Positions 19,070-28,350 are shown, counted from the first letter of the stretch. The stretch is 64,000 nucleotides of DNA from Shewanella algidipiscicola (GCF_003605125.1 NZ_QPQT01000004.1:186001-250000), one strand, 5' to 3'. Notes: generated by a model not told the origin, from the sequence alone. Numbers and translations are program-made.

Positions 19070-19495
19070 TTATGCGCCCGAACTCATGGTGTACTCAGGG
19101 TGTCCGGTATGCTCGTCCAGTTGTTCACCGACGACTTGGAAACCTTGAGACAAGTAAAACTGATAACTGGCCTTATTTTCCTGATATACGCAAAGTGTTA
19201 GCGCCGTTCTTTGGGTTTTAGCATGATTGAGCAACTGTTTACCTATTCCCTGACCTTGCCATTCAGGTGCGATAAAGATGGCCGCTAAACTATTTTCATA
19301 TAGCGCATAAAATCCAACAATCTCAGATCCCATTTCAAATATATAAGCCTCTGAAGCTGGAATATAAATATCGCGCATCTTGTCGACTTGCGACTCCCAG
19401 AACTCAGCCGGTACAAAGTCATGGGCTTTAACTGACGCATTCAGCCAGATTGTAAGCACTGAATTGAGGTCATTATCGTGGTATTTTCTAATCAT
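19070..19495 (-). CDS. GNAT acetyltransferase, YiaC/YjaB-like
   Basis: 141 aa. The order MIRKYHDNDLNSVLTIWLNAS, AAIFIAPEWQGQGIGKQLL and TLCVYQENKASYQFYLSQGFQVVGE follows the small YiaC/YjaB branch of GNAT enzymes, with motif A (QGQGIG) at about residues 78-83. In E. coli, YiaC and YjaB are reported as protein lysine acetyltransferases; whether that holds here is inference. The next gene upstream (19585) is an unrelated GNAT on the same strand, 89 bases away. Confidence 0.8.
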   Translation of the reverse strand: MIRKYHDNDLNSVLTIWLNASVKAHDFVPAEFWESQVDKMRDIYIPASEAYIFEMGSEIVGFYALYENSLAAIFIAPEWQGQGIGKQLLNHAKTQRTALTLCVYQENKASYQFYLSQGFQVVGEQLDEHTGHPEYTMSSGA

Positions 19496-19584
19496 TTTCT
19501 AACTCTAAATCGTCAATTTTATTAGATGCATGGCGTCTTAAGTTCTAAAAATGCGCTCTTAACCTCACCACTTTTGAGTAATTG

Positions 19585-20130
19585 TTATACCTTGTTTAAG
19601 CCTTCGGCGAGCAAGCCATAAAGTGCGGAGTCTGACACAATGCCATTTACTTCCCAGCGCTGTCGCAACAAGCCTTCCTTTTCAAAGCCTAGTCGCTCCA
19701 ATGTGTTACCTGAAGCCGTGTTTTCAGGATCGATCTCTGCTTCGATTCGTCGTAGCTGTAAGGTATTAAATGCATGATCTATAAGTGCGTTTCCAGCCTC
19801 GAATATAATGCCTTTTCCCCAAGCGTTACGGCTTAAACCGAAACCGATTTCTGCACGCCTAGACTCTTTTGCATAGTTAAACAACATAACTTTACCTAAG
19901 AGCTGCCCGTTATCCTTTAAATAGATGCCTAAAATCATATCGGTATTGCTACTCATTGATGCCGTACTATCGCTGATAAAAGTTTTAGCCTCATCGATAG
20001 AGCGCCAAGGTGCCGTGTTCCAATATCTCATCACTTCATGATCGGAAAATATCTCAAACAGCTCTGTTGCATCATCTTCAACTAAAGCCTTCAGCATTAG
20101 CCGCTCAGTTTCAATTTTTGTTGTTAACAT
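19585..20130 (-). CDS. GNAT acetyltransferase, RimJ/RimL-like
   Basis: 181 aa. The N-terminus IETERLMLKALVEDDATELFEIFSDHEVMRYW is the classic opening of RimJ/RimL-type acetyltransferases (Acetyltransf_3). Motif A is altered but visible as SRNAWGKGIIFEAG, and the later IDPENTASGNTLERLGFEKEGLLRQ is the asparagine-rich motif of the family. Members acetylate protein N-termini or small amines; the acceptor is unknown. A GAGG site lies about ten bases before the ATG. Confidence 0.82.
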   Translation of the reverse strand: MLTTKIETERLMLKALVEDDATELFEIFSDHEVMRYWNTAPWRSIDEAKTFISDSTASMSSNTDMILGIYLKDNGQLLGKVMLFNYAKESRRAEIGFGLSRNAWGKGIIFEAGNALIDHAFNTLQLRRIEAEIDPENTASGNTLERLGFEKEGLLRQRWEVNGIVSDSALYGLLAEGLNKV

Positions 20131-20419
20131 TTAAAGACTAACCTCTTAAATTTGCTATTGGTGCATAATGCCTACAAAGGGTTACCACTGTGTTGATATT
20201 CACTTTTAGAGCATGTTATTTTGGGCTAAATAAATCTTATCAGTGTTTATAAAACAATAATATAATCTTGTTTAGGGTTTCGTTAAAGCCGCACTAGGTG
20301 ATGAATTGCTTAAAGTGGGTCTAGTGCATAGACGCTGCAATGCCGTGACCATATGGCCAGTGATGTAGTGGCGATTCACAAACTGAAATTACTTGAAGTC
20401 TTATGAGTAATACTCCTAA

Positions 20420-20720
20420 GAAGATTCGGGGCAAAACTGAGTTAGCTTTCTACTCGCCACTCACCCCAAATGCAGCTTAATCGAAGAAACGTTAGAACCC
20501 AAGTGTAAACGCGGCTGCGGCCTTTGCCAGCAGGGATGCTGGCGTAGAGCCGACAAGGATGTGCTTGAACAACGTCCATGTCTAAAAGCCAGTTCGGCGT
20601 CCATGCCTCTCGTTCGTTAGCGCGAAGCTACGCTTCACTCACCGTGTCGCAGAAGTGTTTGCACATAAGCTCACTGCAGGTGATAGATTGCCATGAAGGT
20701 ACACCTTCAAACACCCGTTC
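20420..20720 (+). repeat. composite dispersed repeat, copy A
   Basis: Begins GGGGCAAAACTGAGTTAG and contains a 62-base segment at 20624-20685 that recurs on the other strand at 41602-41663 with two differences. Shorter segments are shared too (CTAAAAGCCAGTTCG; CTCTCGTTC). It ends in a small GAAGGT-ACA-CCTTC inverted repeat. Confidence 0.75.
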
Positions 20721-20796
20721 CAAAAAAGACTCCGCTAATCACTACCCAAACAAAGTAAAAAAATGCCATACCTTCACTTCAAGGCCACCAAACTTT

Positions 20797-21045
20797 GGGG
20801 CAAAAGTACGTTAGCCTTTAACTCACTAGTCGTATCAAATGAAGTCCAATCGAAGAGGCGTTAGGTAGAGGTGTAAGCGCGGTTTTGGCCTTCGAAATCA
20901 TGGATGATTTCGCAGAGCCCACACGGACGTGCTTGCGGCGAGCCAAAAGAGCGCTTGCACATTCCCCGCCGGACAGGCGATTAATAACAGTGAAGGTTCG
21001 ACCTTCAAGCCTCTGTCCCAATATCCACTTCGTCAGGCGCTAATG
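20797..21045 (+). repeat. composite dispersed repeat, copy B
   Basis: The first 68 bases (20797-20864) recur without a single difference, reversed, at 41885-41952. Then come GGTGTAAGCGC, TTTTGGCCTTCGAAATCATGG and ATGATTTCGCAGAGCCCACA, again shared with the 41.6 kb copy. It ends in GAAGGTT-CG-ACCTTC. Confidence 0.8.
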
Positions 21046-21090
21046 CTTTTTAGATCTCGATTAGTTATCCGAACGTCTCGAACACGGTTC

Positions 21091-21132
21091 AGCCGCACAG
21101 CCGCACAGCCGCACAGCCGCACAGCCGCACAG
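21091..21132 (+). repeat. 8-bp tandem repeat (AGCCGCAC x5)
   Basis: Five perfect head-to-tail copies of AGCCGCAC (21091-21130) plus two more bases. Such short arrays vary by slippage. Confidence 0.9.
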
Positions 21133-21174
21133 CTTATCCAACTGCTAGACGCTAAATTGCTAATGTTGAGCGAA

Positions 21175-21198
21175 TAAAAAAGCGCCCGAGGGCGCCTT
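21175..21198 (-). terminator. terminator downstream of the decaheme cytochrome
   Basis: On the minus strand GGCGCCCTCGGGCGC is followed by six T residues. It lies about 100 bases beyond the stop at 21295. Confidence 0.85.
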
Positions 21199-21248
21199 TG
21201 ACTTTGCAGGGTAAAACAGTTGCAGGGACTAACTTTGCAGGGTTAGTG

Positions 21249-21275
21249 TAGGTGCTTGGTATCACCAAGCACCTA
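21249..21275. other. perfect hairpin beyond the cytochrome stop
   Basis: TAGGTGCTTGGT-ATC-ACCAAGCACCTA is a 12-bp perfect inverted repeat 20 bases after the cytochrome stop, without a T tract in either direction. It may protect the 3-prime end of the mRNA. Confidence 0.6.
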
Positions 21276-21294
21276 ATGGGGTATCACTTGTGGG

Positions 21295-23472
21295 TTATAG
21301 CTGGTGTCCGTGGTGCTCCATAATTTTCTCTGGGCTATGACAAGTCGCACAGGCTTCTTTAGCGTCTTTGGCTTCTTGTTTATCTGGGCCAAAGTAGGCG
21401 CCGTTATTTTGCATGTGTGCCATAGCGGCATCTGACAGATACTTCTGGTGACAACTAATGCACGAAGCCGCATCAGATGAAGCATACCAAGTGGCAACGG
21501 GCGTTAGCGCGGGATCGTTATTTTTACCTGGAATAAAGCTAGGTACAGCATGGGCTTGGCCTGCATTACGACCGAGCTCGAAACCGTAGGCTTTGCCGCC
21601 CCAACCTTCAACTTCAGCATGGCAAGTGGTGCAGTCAGTCTTCAAAATGGTGCCGCTACCACCATGGCCATTATCATGGCCTTGTGCTTTATGGGCTTTA
21701 TACATAAAGCTGGTGGACTTCATTTCGCCCGAAGCAAGCGCGTCGCCATTGGCATCTTCTACCGCACCGAGTTTCTTATCGTTGGTGTGGCAAGCGATAC
21801 AATTGACGCCATTTGAGTCATGGTAAAACTCATAGCTATGACAGTCGTAACAGGTTTGCTCATCAATAATCGCGCGGCGCTTGGCAACAACCGTAGCGGT
21901 GTCGTTAAGGATGGTGCGATAAGCCTCTGTTTGGACATAGGCAGGATATGCATTGGTCGCATCACAGCTCACACGGTTAGCGCTGTCCTCTTCGAAACAT
22001 ACTTTAAGCACTGGCAGTACTTCTAGTGAGCGTGAAGCGATATCGCTTGGGAAGTTCATCGCGACCTTAACGCTAACACTGTTGTCGCTATTCCAAGTTG
22101 CTTTAGCAGGATCTTTAATGTCGATACGGCGCTGGCTGTAGGGGGATTGATCAAAATCGGGATAATCTTTCTCAACATCCCAGCTGACCACGACATAAGG
22201 CTTGCTGTAACCCTGTTTATAGACTTCAGCTTGGCTTACTAGGTTACCGGCTTCATCCATTATCTTCATGTCGAAGCTAATTTCATTGGCGACGCTGATG
22301 GCAACATTAGTGACAACGGCGTCATAGGCTTTTGCCGCTTGGTAAGGCTTAGCATGGTCGTTATGCACCGCAGCGCTGTGACAATCTGTACAGGTCAGCT
22401 CTGGGTTTTTATCTGACTTATGCTGCGCAGGTTTGTCGGTATGACAACCGGTACAAGCGTTGGCATTGGCATTAGCGAGCCAGAGATCTTTATCAGCCAA
22501 CGTGTCATCTTCAACGTGACAGGCGGCGCAATCCATAAAGGGTTTGGTTGGGAAGGCGGGGTAGTCAAAGGCGTGAGCGCCGCCATAACCGGCGATGGTG
22601 TAGGGCATGGGGACCACATTACCTTCGCTGTCTTTACCTTCACGGTGTGGCCCCATATGAATAGCGTGCACCATATGGCCTAACTCGACAGAAATAGCGT
22701 TAGGATCGGTGACAATACCATTGTGACAAGACTGGCAATTTTCCATATCGAGTCGACGGCCACCATGGGCTTTTAGGCTGTCTGGCTGGTGACAGGTGTA
22801 ACAGGTTTGCATGGTGACTAGATCGCGGGTCTCTATGCCTTCGCTGGCATTGGTCGATGGGATCCAATCGAAGTGAGCATTCTCTGCCAGTTCATGGCCT
22901 GAGTCATATTCAAACTGCATCTCAATGGCGATGCGTTGGGTCAGTTGTGGGTCGAAGGTGACGCCCGCAGGATCGTCAGCCGTGGTGAGATTAGTGTTAA
23001 AGGTATAGGTGTAAGTACCGTCTTGATGATCGGTTAAGCACTCTGGACAGTCGTTTATCTTTTCAAAGCCCTGCTCAAAGGTGGTGCCAGCATCATTGGT
23101 GGTTTCATTGAGAAGTGAAAACCACTGCTTGAGCTCGGTGCCATCTTTGATCTGTAACTGGGCTAATGAAAAGCGAAAATCGTGAAAGGGATTCGTGCCA
23201 TTTAATCCGATTAGCCCAACGCCTTGGCTATTTTCAAGGCTAAAGTCAACGGTAATAATACCATTTTCGTAACGCGCACTGCTGATATTGGCGATGGCTT
23301 CGTCAGCCATGTCGATATTGAGGCCGTTACCGCCGGGTTGTCCTGGCACGCCTGGCTGGCCGTTTTCGCCATCAACACCATCTTTACCATCATTTCCATC
23401 TCCACAAGCTGCCAACATCATTGACGAAGCAATGAGTAGCGCCAGTGTGGTTGTTTTTGTTTTTATCATCAT
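21295..23472 (-). CDS. OmcA/MtrC-family surface decaheme cytochrome c lipoprotein
   Basis: 725 aa. The signal peptide ends in the lipobox LAAC (Cys23), so it is a lipoprotein. A collagen-like run of Gly-x-x triplets follows at about residues 24-50. Ten CxxCH heme motifs occur in two groups of five: CYTCH, CQSCH, CAACH, CTGCH, CTDCH at about 222-360 and CYDCH, CIACH, CTTCH, CISCH, CATCH at about 540-710. Two pentaheme domains separated by beta domains is the OmcA/MtrC architecture, used to pass electrons to minerals, flavins or electrodes at the cell surface. No mtrA or mtrB homologue is near, so it must use a porin-cytochrome conduit encoded elsewhere. It is monocistronic. Confidence 0.93.
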   Translation of the reverse strand: MMIKTKTTTLALLIASSMMLAACGDGNDGKDGVDGENGQPGVPGQPGGNGLNIDMADEAIANISSARYENGIITVDFSLENSQGVGLIGLNGTNPFHDFRFSLAQLQIKDGTELKQWFSLLNETTNDAGTTFEQGFEKINDCPECLTDHQDGTYTYTFNTNLTTADDPAGVTFDPQLTQRIAIEMQFEYDSGHELAENAHFDWIPSTNASEGIETRDLVTMQTCYTCHQPDSLKAHGGRRLDMENCQSCHNGIVTDPNAISVELGHMVHAIHMGPHREGKDSEGNVVPMPYTIAGYGGAHAFDYPAFPTKPFMDCAACHVEDDTLADKDLWLANANANACTGCHTDKPAQHKSDKNPELTCTDCHSAAVHNDHAKPYQAAKAYDAVVTNVAISVANEISFDMKIMDEAGNLVSQAEVYKQGYSKPYVVVSWDVEKDYPDFDQSPYSQRRIDIKDPAKATWNSDNSVSVKVAMNFPSDIASRSLEVLPVLKVCFEEDSANRVSCDATNAYPAYVQTEAYRTILNDTATVVAKRRAIIDEQTCYDCHSYEFYHDSNGVNCIACHTNDKKLGAVEDANGDALASGEMKSTSFMYKAHKAQGHDNGHGGSGTILKTDCTTCHAEVEGWGGKAYGFELGRNAGQAHAVPSFIPGKNNDPALTPVATWYASSDAASCISCHQKYLSDAAMAHMQNNGAYFGPDKQEAKDAKEACATCHSPEKIMEHHGHQL

Positions 23473-24010
23473 TTATCTCCAAGATTAACCACTGGGTGTA
23501 GCCGCTTGAAATGTTAAAGATTGGTAGCGATATCCGATATGAAGCGCATCACTTTAACGACTGTAGCGCTAAATGGTGAATATGCTGCTTATTGCGTTAC
23601 AAATTGGATTTAATGACCTGTTTGTAGCGTTAAAGTTGGCGTAATGCACTGGGGTTTTTATAGTTAACGGCGTTTTAGTTCAAGTTTTACGCCGGGGAAC
23701 TCTAATATTCATATTGCGCAAATCACAATTGTGAATCTTGCTTGGTAGGGGGGTTAAGGGCGGGAGTGAGACCTAGGGGGATAATTAGAAGCTGATGAGT
23801 TGAGATGGGGTTTATCTGTGTCACATATTTAACAAAATATTTGCATTGGGTATCACTCTTTACTCTGCGTAATCGTATTGCGAGGCAATTTACCTTAAAT
23901 TAGCGCTCAGTAAACTAAGCGATTAGCAGCTAGGCGATTAGTCATCTAAGCGGTTAGTAAATTAAGCGATTAGTCAATATAGGTGACATGGATCCTGAAA
24001 AAGGAGAGGC
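23473..24010. other. divergent intergenic region, cytochrome / LysR
   Basis: 538 bases between the decaheme gene and the LysR pair. Near 23917-23973 there are four close copies of AAGCGATTAG (AAGCGATTAG, GGCGATTAG, AAGCGGTTAG, AAGCGATTAG) at 14-16 base spacing, just upstream of the LysR start. A short palindrome TCACAATTGTGA lies near 23725. No ORF. Confidence 0.6.
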
Positions 24011-24988
24011 ATGAGTCGAGTTAATACCAATAGTCTATTTAATATTAAAGTCTTCGTATTATTGTTTGAAACATTAAGCTCTACCGAAGTCGCGCAGCAA
24101 TTAGGTGTGGCGACATCAAAAATTAGTCGCAGTTTAAAAGCCTTACGCCACTCGTTCGATGAGCCTTTGTTTATTCGTAAGCAACATGGTTTTGAGCATA
24201 CCCCATTCGCAAAGACGATTTATCCTCACTTAAAACAGTTGCTCACCCTATCAGAGACCAGTTTGGCCTTGTCGCAACCGGTAAATACACAGGTGACCCA
24301 GCAGATGACCATTACCTGTCCGCCGCCATTATCGCTTAATTTACTCAGTTATCTGCAAGATAAAGCGTCGCAATTAAAGCTGCAATACTGCTTTAATATT
24401 AAGCCCTGTAGCAATGATATCGATAAGCTATTAAACCGCTTAGAGGTGGATTTAGCGGTGACCTTTGAAGCCCATAATTCCGAGCGTTTGTCGTCAGAAT
24501 TTGTCGCTAAAGCCAATGCCTATGTGGTGGTGGGTAATCAGCAACATCCTATTTTTAAGGGCGACAGCCGTATCGATGTCGATACTATGCTCAAGTACCC
24601 TTATATCAGTTTTAATGGCCATGAGTTTGAGCAAGGGCACGATCCGCTGGCGATGTATGCCTTAGATAAAGGGCGGTCAATTAACATGGTGGCCAAGGTG
24701 TGTCTATTGGCAGATTTGATGATCCAGCTTGAGCGTAGCGATGCCTTAGCCTTGATCTGTTATCGCGATGCGGTGGCGTTTTTATGTGCCAAAGCCAAGC
24801 TGCATGCGGTCGCCTTGCCTGAAGATCAAAATCGCCTCCTTAATTTACGCGCAGACGGCCATCGTCATTACCTGACCAAACTGAGGCAGGGCAATCAAGC
24901 GAACCTGTGGGTTGAGGCTGAGATAGCGTCTTACATTCAAGGCAATGTGATCCTACATTGTGATGGAGCCATTGATGGCAAAAGATAA
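24011..24988 (+). CDS. LysR-family transcriptional regulator
   Basis: 325 aa, with GGAGAGG before the ATG. The N-terminal helix-turn-helix reads VFVLLFETLSSTEVAQQLGVATSKISRSLKALRHSFDEPLFIRKQHG, the LysR form with a reduced first helix. The substrate-binding part follows from about residue 95 and has little similarity to a named subgroup. It lies divergent from the decaheme cytochrome gene and overlaps the next LysR gene, so it is a reasonable candidate to control the cytochrome; this is inference. The C-terminus aligns with the frameshifted end of its neighbour, showing a tandem duplication. Confidence 0.85.
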   Translation: MSRVNTNSLFNIKVFVLLFETLSSTEVAQQLGVATSKISRSLKALRHSFDEPLFIRKQHGFEHTPFAKTIYPHLKQLLTLSETSLALSQPVNTQVTQQMTITCPPPLSLNLLSYLQDKASQLKLQYCFNIKPCSNDIDKLLNRLEVDLAVTFEAHNSERLSSEFVAKANAYVVVGNQQHPIFKGDSRIDVDTMLKYPYISFNGHEFEQGHDPLAMYALDKGRSINMVAKVCLLADLMIQLERSDALALICYRDAVAFLCAKAKLHAVALPEDQNRLLNLRADGHRHYLTKLRQGNQANLWVEAEIASYIQGNVILHCDGAIDGKR

Positions 24989-25929
24989 ATTACTCGATAT
25001 CTCGTTAGCTACCTTAGAGATTTTTTGCCTAGTCTATGTGAGAAAAAATGCTATCGAGGTGGCAAATCATCTAGATCTGTCGCAGCCCAAAGTGAGCCGA
25101 GCATTGGCGGCCCTTAGGGCGGTATTTGATGATCCCTTGTTTATTCGCCGCGAGAGTCAATTTCAGGCGACCGAAACGGCGCATAATCTCTACCCCATTT
25201 TTTGCCAAATGATGGCCTGTAGCCAAGAGGTCGAGTATCTGGTGAGAGGCGGCAAAGGGGTGATGGCGGCTAATGTCGAGGTGGCAACCGTGCCGCAACT
25301 GGAGATCAATTTAACCCAAAGTATCAAGCAGGCAGCGTTAGCGGTGAGTGAGGCTGAGATGATGGTGGCTACCACGCCATGGGGTGAGGGCACGGCGCAG
25401 CAATTATTAAATGATGAGCTTGATGCGGCCATCAGTTTCGAGCGAGCAGATAATCGCGCTATCTTGTCAAAGTCGATTATTCAACATCGTGGTGGCCATC
25501 TGGTGGCTCGTAAAGATCACCCTATTTGGCAAGCGCCTAATATCGATAACATGATTGACTATCCGCTAGTGAAGTTAATCACTATGCCTTTTCCTGCCAA
25601 TAGGTCGCCCCTTGGCTGTTATGCCAAACGCGTAGGCAAACAACTGCAGTTATATGCCACGGCGCCCGATCTGGGCAGCGCGGCAAACAGCCTGTTAAAC
25701 TCAGATGCCATCATTATTATTGGGGTGCAGGGCGCGGTTGATTTTTTAAAAAAACATCAATGGATTGCATGCACAAAAAATTGATTATCAGCAAGATAAG
25801 TTGCTGTTAGAAAACTTCAGCCATCCGACGGTTTATCTATGGCTGAAGTTGGATGCCAGTGGCAAAGTGACCACGCCGTTTTGGTTACAGCGCTGTTTAG
25901 AGGATTACATCATCAAGGCACATCAATAG
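24975..25929 (+). pseudogene. second LysR-family regulator, frameshifted at a poly-A run
   Basis: The first part (to the stop at 25784) encodes an LysR helix-turn-helix (LEIFCLVYVRKNAIEVANHLDLSQPKVSRALAALRAVFDDPLFIRR) and most of an effector domain. ATG 24975 has GGAG seven bases upstream and overlaps the previous gene by 14 bases. After the T6A7 run at 25742-25754 the homology continues in another frame, open to a TAG at 25929 and including NGLHAQKIDYQQDKLLLENF. This aligns with KLHAVALPEDQNRLLNL of the upstream paralogue. Removing one A restores one reading frame of about 318 codons. Either a real lesion, slippage or a sequencing error. Confidence 0.8.
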
Positions 25930-25941
25930 CCGTTATCCGCG

Positions 25942-28173
25942 CTATTTTTTATCTGTAGCGCCGTGACGCGTATAGGCTTGGCAAATACTTTGCTCGCCAA
26001 TCTGTTTTGCGCGCTGCAGGGCGACCTCGGCATTACTTAAGTATTGCTCTAGGTTTTGCCCTGCTTGATAGCTGGCTATCCCCATGCAAATACCCGTACC
26101 AAGGCCGATGTCATTGAGGCTATTGAGTGACTTAACGGCAAAATGATGCGCCGCATCTGAGCTAGTGTCTGGCAAGATAATAATCACTTTTCCAAGTTGC
26201 CAATGCGACATTTGATAGCCCACAGGCAGCGACTTTAATATGTGGATCTCCACTTCGCGCTGGCGGCTTTCTAATTGACCAATATCACTCATATGGCTGA
26301 GCATGCTTTCGGCGGTAATATCGATTAACAGTAGGCTGGAGTTATCGCGACTCTTAGGTGTCAGCGATTTAAAGTAATCGTCTAAATCCCGCAGGTTAAC
26401 TAAGATGGTGCTGCGATGGGGGATTAAATCGCCTCGGTCTTGCAGTAACGCCCGCTTTTGGGCCTGCTCTAAGGTGCAGACGATATATTCTATCTCGCCA
26501 GCGGCGTCTAGATGCCCTTTTAAGGTGGCTTGCAGGCAAGTGTTCTCTTGGCTATTGGGATCACATAAGATTTGCCCCTTCCAGCTACCTTGCAGCAAAA
26601 TTTGCTGAGTAATCCGCGGCCACTGCGAACTCAAGTCGTTATTGAGTAGCTCGGTGAGGTTCTGATTAGTGATGTCATGAATCGACACCAACTGCATAAA
26701 TGCTTCATTGGCTAATTCAAGTGAGCCATTAACTGACACTAAGGCGCTAGCAACCGCATTATCATTAAGCAGGCGATTAAGGTTAGCTTGCTTTTGGGCC
26801 TGCTTTAACTCAGTAACGTCGTTAAAGATGACTAACAGGTAGTTGCCTTTTTTGGCTGGGCGCGGGGCGCTGCTAATGGTAACGGCGAGGAAGTGACCAC
26901 ACTGCTCTTCAAAATCGATAACATCGTGCCATTTTTTGCGCTCATTGAGCTGGGTTAAGATAGCGGCGTAGGCATCATCTTCTAGTTGCAGTATGCGTTG
27001 TAAATTACGATCTGATAGCTCATCTAGCTCAATATTTAGTAACTTAGCTGCCTGTTCGTTGGCCGTCACAACCCGGTTGTGATCATTGACTATGATGCAG
27101 CCCGTGTCTTGATGAAACAGGCGATTGGCAAGATCGATACTAAATTCTCGTGAGCGCTGTGCAATGCGGTAGGCATGCACCAGCAAGATCAATCCCAGCG
27201 ACAACAAGGTCAATACTACCGAGCCAATAATGACGATATTACGCCACTCATAAAAATCGGCGGCAATCGCATCGTTACGCACATAGGAGACTAAGTAATA
27301 TTCTCGGCGCGTTTCATATTGGGTCGTTAGCCCTATTTTTAAGTAAACAAAAGTAGCGTCATCACCATGAAACTGGCCAAAATTACTGGTGGCCATTTTA
27401 CGCCATAGCGCCGGATAACTTAGGCGTAAACTGCTGCCCAATGTCTCAGGGATGCGATTGATGGTCGGCTTATTTTTAACGCCGGCGTAAAGTAAACCTT
27501 GGGTATCAACCATTAACAGTGGCGACTGTTCACTAGAATAAGCGGGTTTAATGCTTTTGAGCATACGGGTCATAGACTGATAGGTGACTAAGTACCCCCG
27601 CACACTCAAGTCGGGGTTTTCGAGCCACGCCAGTTGGTACAGGTAGGGTTCTATCTTGCCATCGACCTGAGTAAAATCCAGTGGTGAGGTATAAACCTCG
27701 GTGCCCCCCATGCTACTAGCACCGCCTAATAATGAGGGGGGCAGCGCTCCATAATTCATCTCATTGGACGCTGAGAATTTAAATTCTCCTTGAGGACCAA
27801 ATAGAGCGATATCAAATAGTTCAGGAATATTACCTGTCATTAATTGCCAGTTTTGTTGTAGCTGTTCCTGCCGTGCCTCACTCGGGATCATAAGGTAGTT
27901 TTTAAGCAGTTCAGAGTTGGCAAACATTTGGGTTCTAAACTTTTGAAACGTCACTCTGTCCGCAATTAAACTGCCAACCGATTGCAGCTCACTATATCGT
28001 TGGGCTGCCCAATCTTCCTGCAAACGGCGTTCACCGAGCGTAACGATCACATTGGTCAACAGAATTGAGCTGATCAGCAAAATAATGATCTGTGTTGCCA
28101 CAGAAAAAATACGTTGCGGTGACCAGTGAAGTCCTTGCCCTGTGATCAGAAGTGGAAGTTTTTGCGTCAGCAT
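25942..28173 (-). CDS. membrane PAS sensor with degenerate GGDEF domain
   Basis: 743 aa. Transmembrane helices at about 25-45 and 311-334 flank a periplasmic sensor domain of about 265 residues. Two PAS domains follow in the cytoplasm (about 350-455, GCIIVNDHNRVVTANEQAAKLL; and about 470-590, ASALVSVNGSLELANEAFM). The last 150 residues have the strand and helix order of a GGDEF domain, including the C-terminal LSNAEVALQRAKQIGEQSI. Where the GG(D/E)EF signature should be the text is HWQLGKVIIILPD, so it cannot be an active cyclase and may be a c-di-GMP or protein-binding pseudo-enzyme. No EAL domain. Convergent with the LysR pair. Confidence 0.75.
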   Translation of the reverse strand: MLTQKLPLLITGQGLHWSPQRIFSVATQIIILLISSILLTNVIVTLGERRLQEDWAAQRYSELQSVGSLIADRVTFQKFRTQMFANSELLKNYLMIPSEARQEQLQQNWQLMTGNIPELFDIALFGPQGEFKFSASNEMNYGALPPSLLGGASSMGGTEVYTSPLDFTQVDGKIEPYLYQLAWLENPDLSVRGYLVTYQSMTRMLKSIKPAYSSEQSPLLMVDTQGLLYAGVKNKPTINRIPETLGSSLRLSYPALWRKMATSNFGQFHGDDATFVYLKIGLTTQYETRREYYLVSYVRNDAIAADFYEWRNIVIIGSVVLTLLSLGLILLVHAYRIAQRSREFSIDLANRLFHQDTGCIIVNDHNRVVTANEQAAKLLNIELDELSDRNLQRILQLEDDAYAAILTQLNERKKWHDVIDFEEQCGHFLAVTISSAPRPAKKGNYLLVIFNDVTELKQAQKQANLNRLLNDNAVASALVSVNGSLELANEAFMQLVSIHDITNQNLTELLNNDLSSQWPRITQQILLQGSWKGQILCDPNSQENTCLQATLKGHLDAAGEIEYIVCTLEQAQKRALLQDRGDLIPHRSTILVNLRDLDDYFKSLTPKSRDNSSLLLIDITAESMLSHMSDIGQLESRQREVEIHILKSLPVGYQMSHWQLGKVIIILPDTSSDAAHHFAVKSLNSLNDIGLGTGICMGIASYQAGQNLEQYLSNAEVALQRAKQIGEQSICQAYTRHGATDKK

Positions 28174-28350
28174 TGAGTGTTCATTGTCTAATTATTTTAG
28201 CGGCTATATTAGCAGATTCTCTCGGCTTAACACAGTGACTTACAATTGACTAACACTCGTGACGATATTCATGGATTAGGCGATGTTAGATTGGGGTACC
28301 TTTTCGGCGCAAATGCGCCTTGCTAATGCTTTATTGTCAGCTTAAGGTCG

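Larger units (their letters stand above)
20131..21294. other. repeat-rich 1.16 kb intergenic region
   Basis: No credible gene. The region contains composite repeat copies A (about 20420-20710) and B (about 20797-21045), the 8-bp tandem repeat at 21091-21130, a minus-strand terminator at 21175-21198 and a perfect hairpin at 21249-21275. The short ORFs across the repeats read repeat DNA and have no ribosome sites. Confidence 0.75.

Noticed and set aside
21091..21132. Tandem repeats as a possible CRISPR array
   Set aside because: The 8-base units are head to tail with no spacers.
20578..21177. Several open frames of 60-80 codons over the repeat region
   Set aside because: They read the composite and 8-bp repeats, lack ribosome sites and have no family-like composition.
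23719..23736. TCACAATTGTGA as a CRP site
   Set aside because: The half-sites have inverted order and spacing compared with TGTGA-N6-TCACA.
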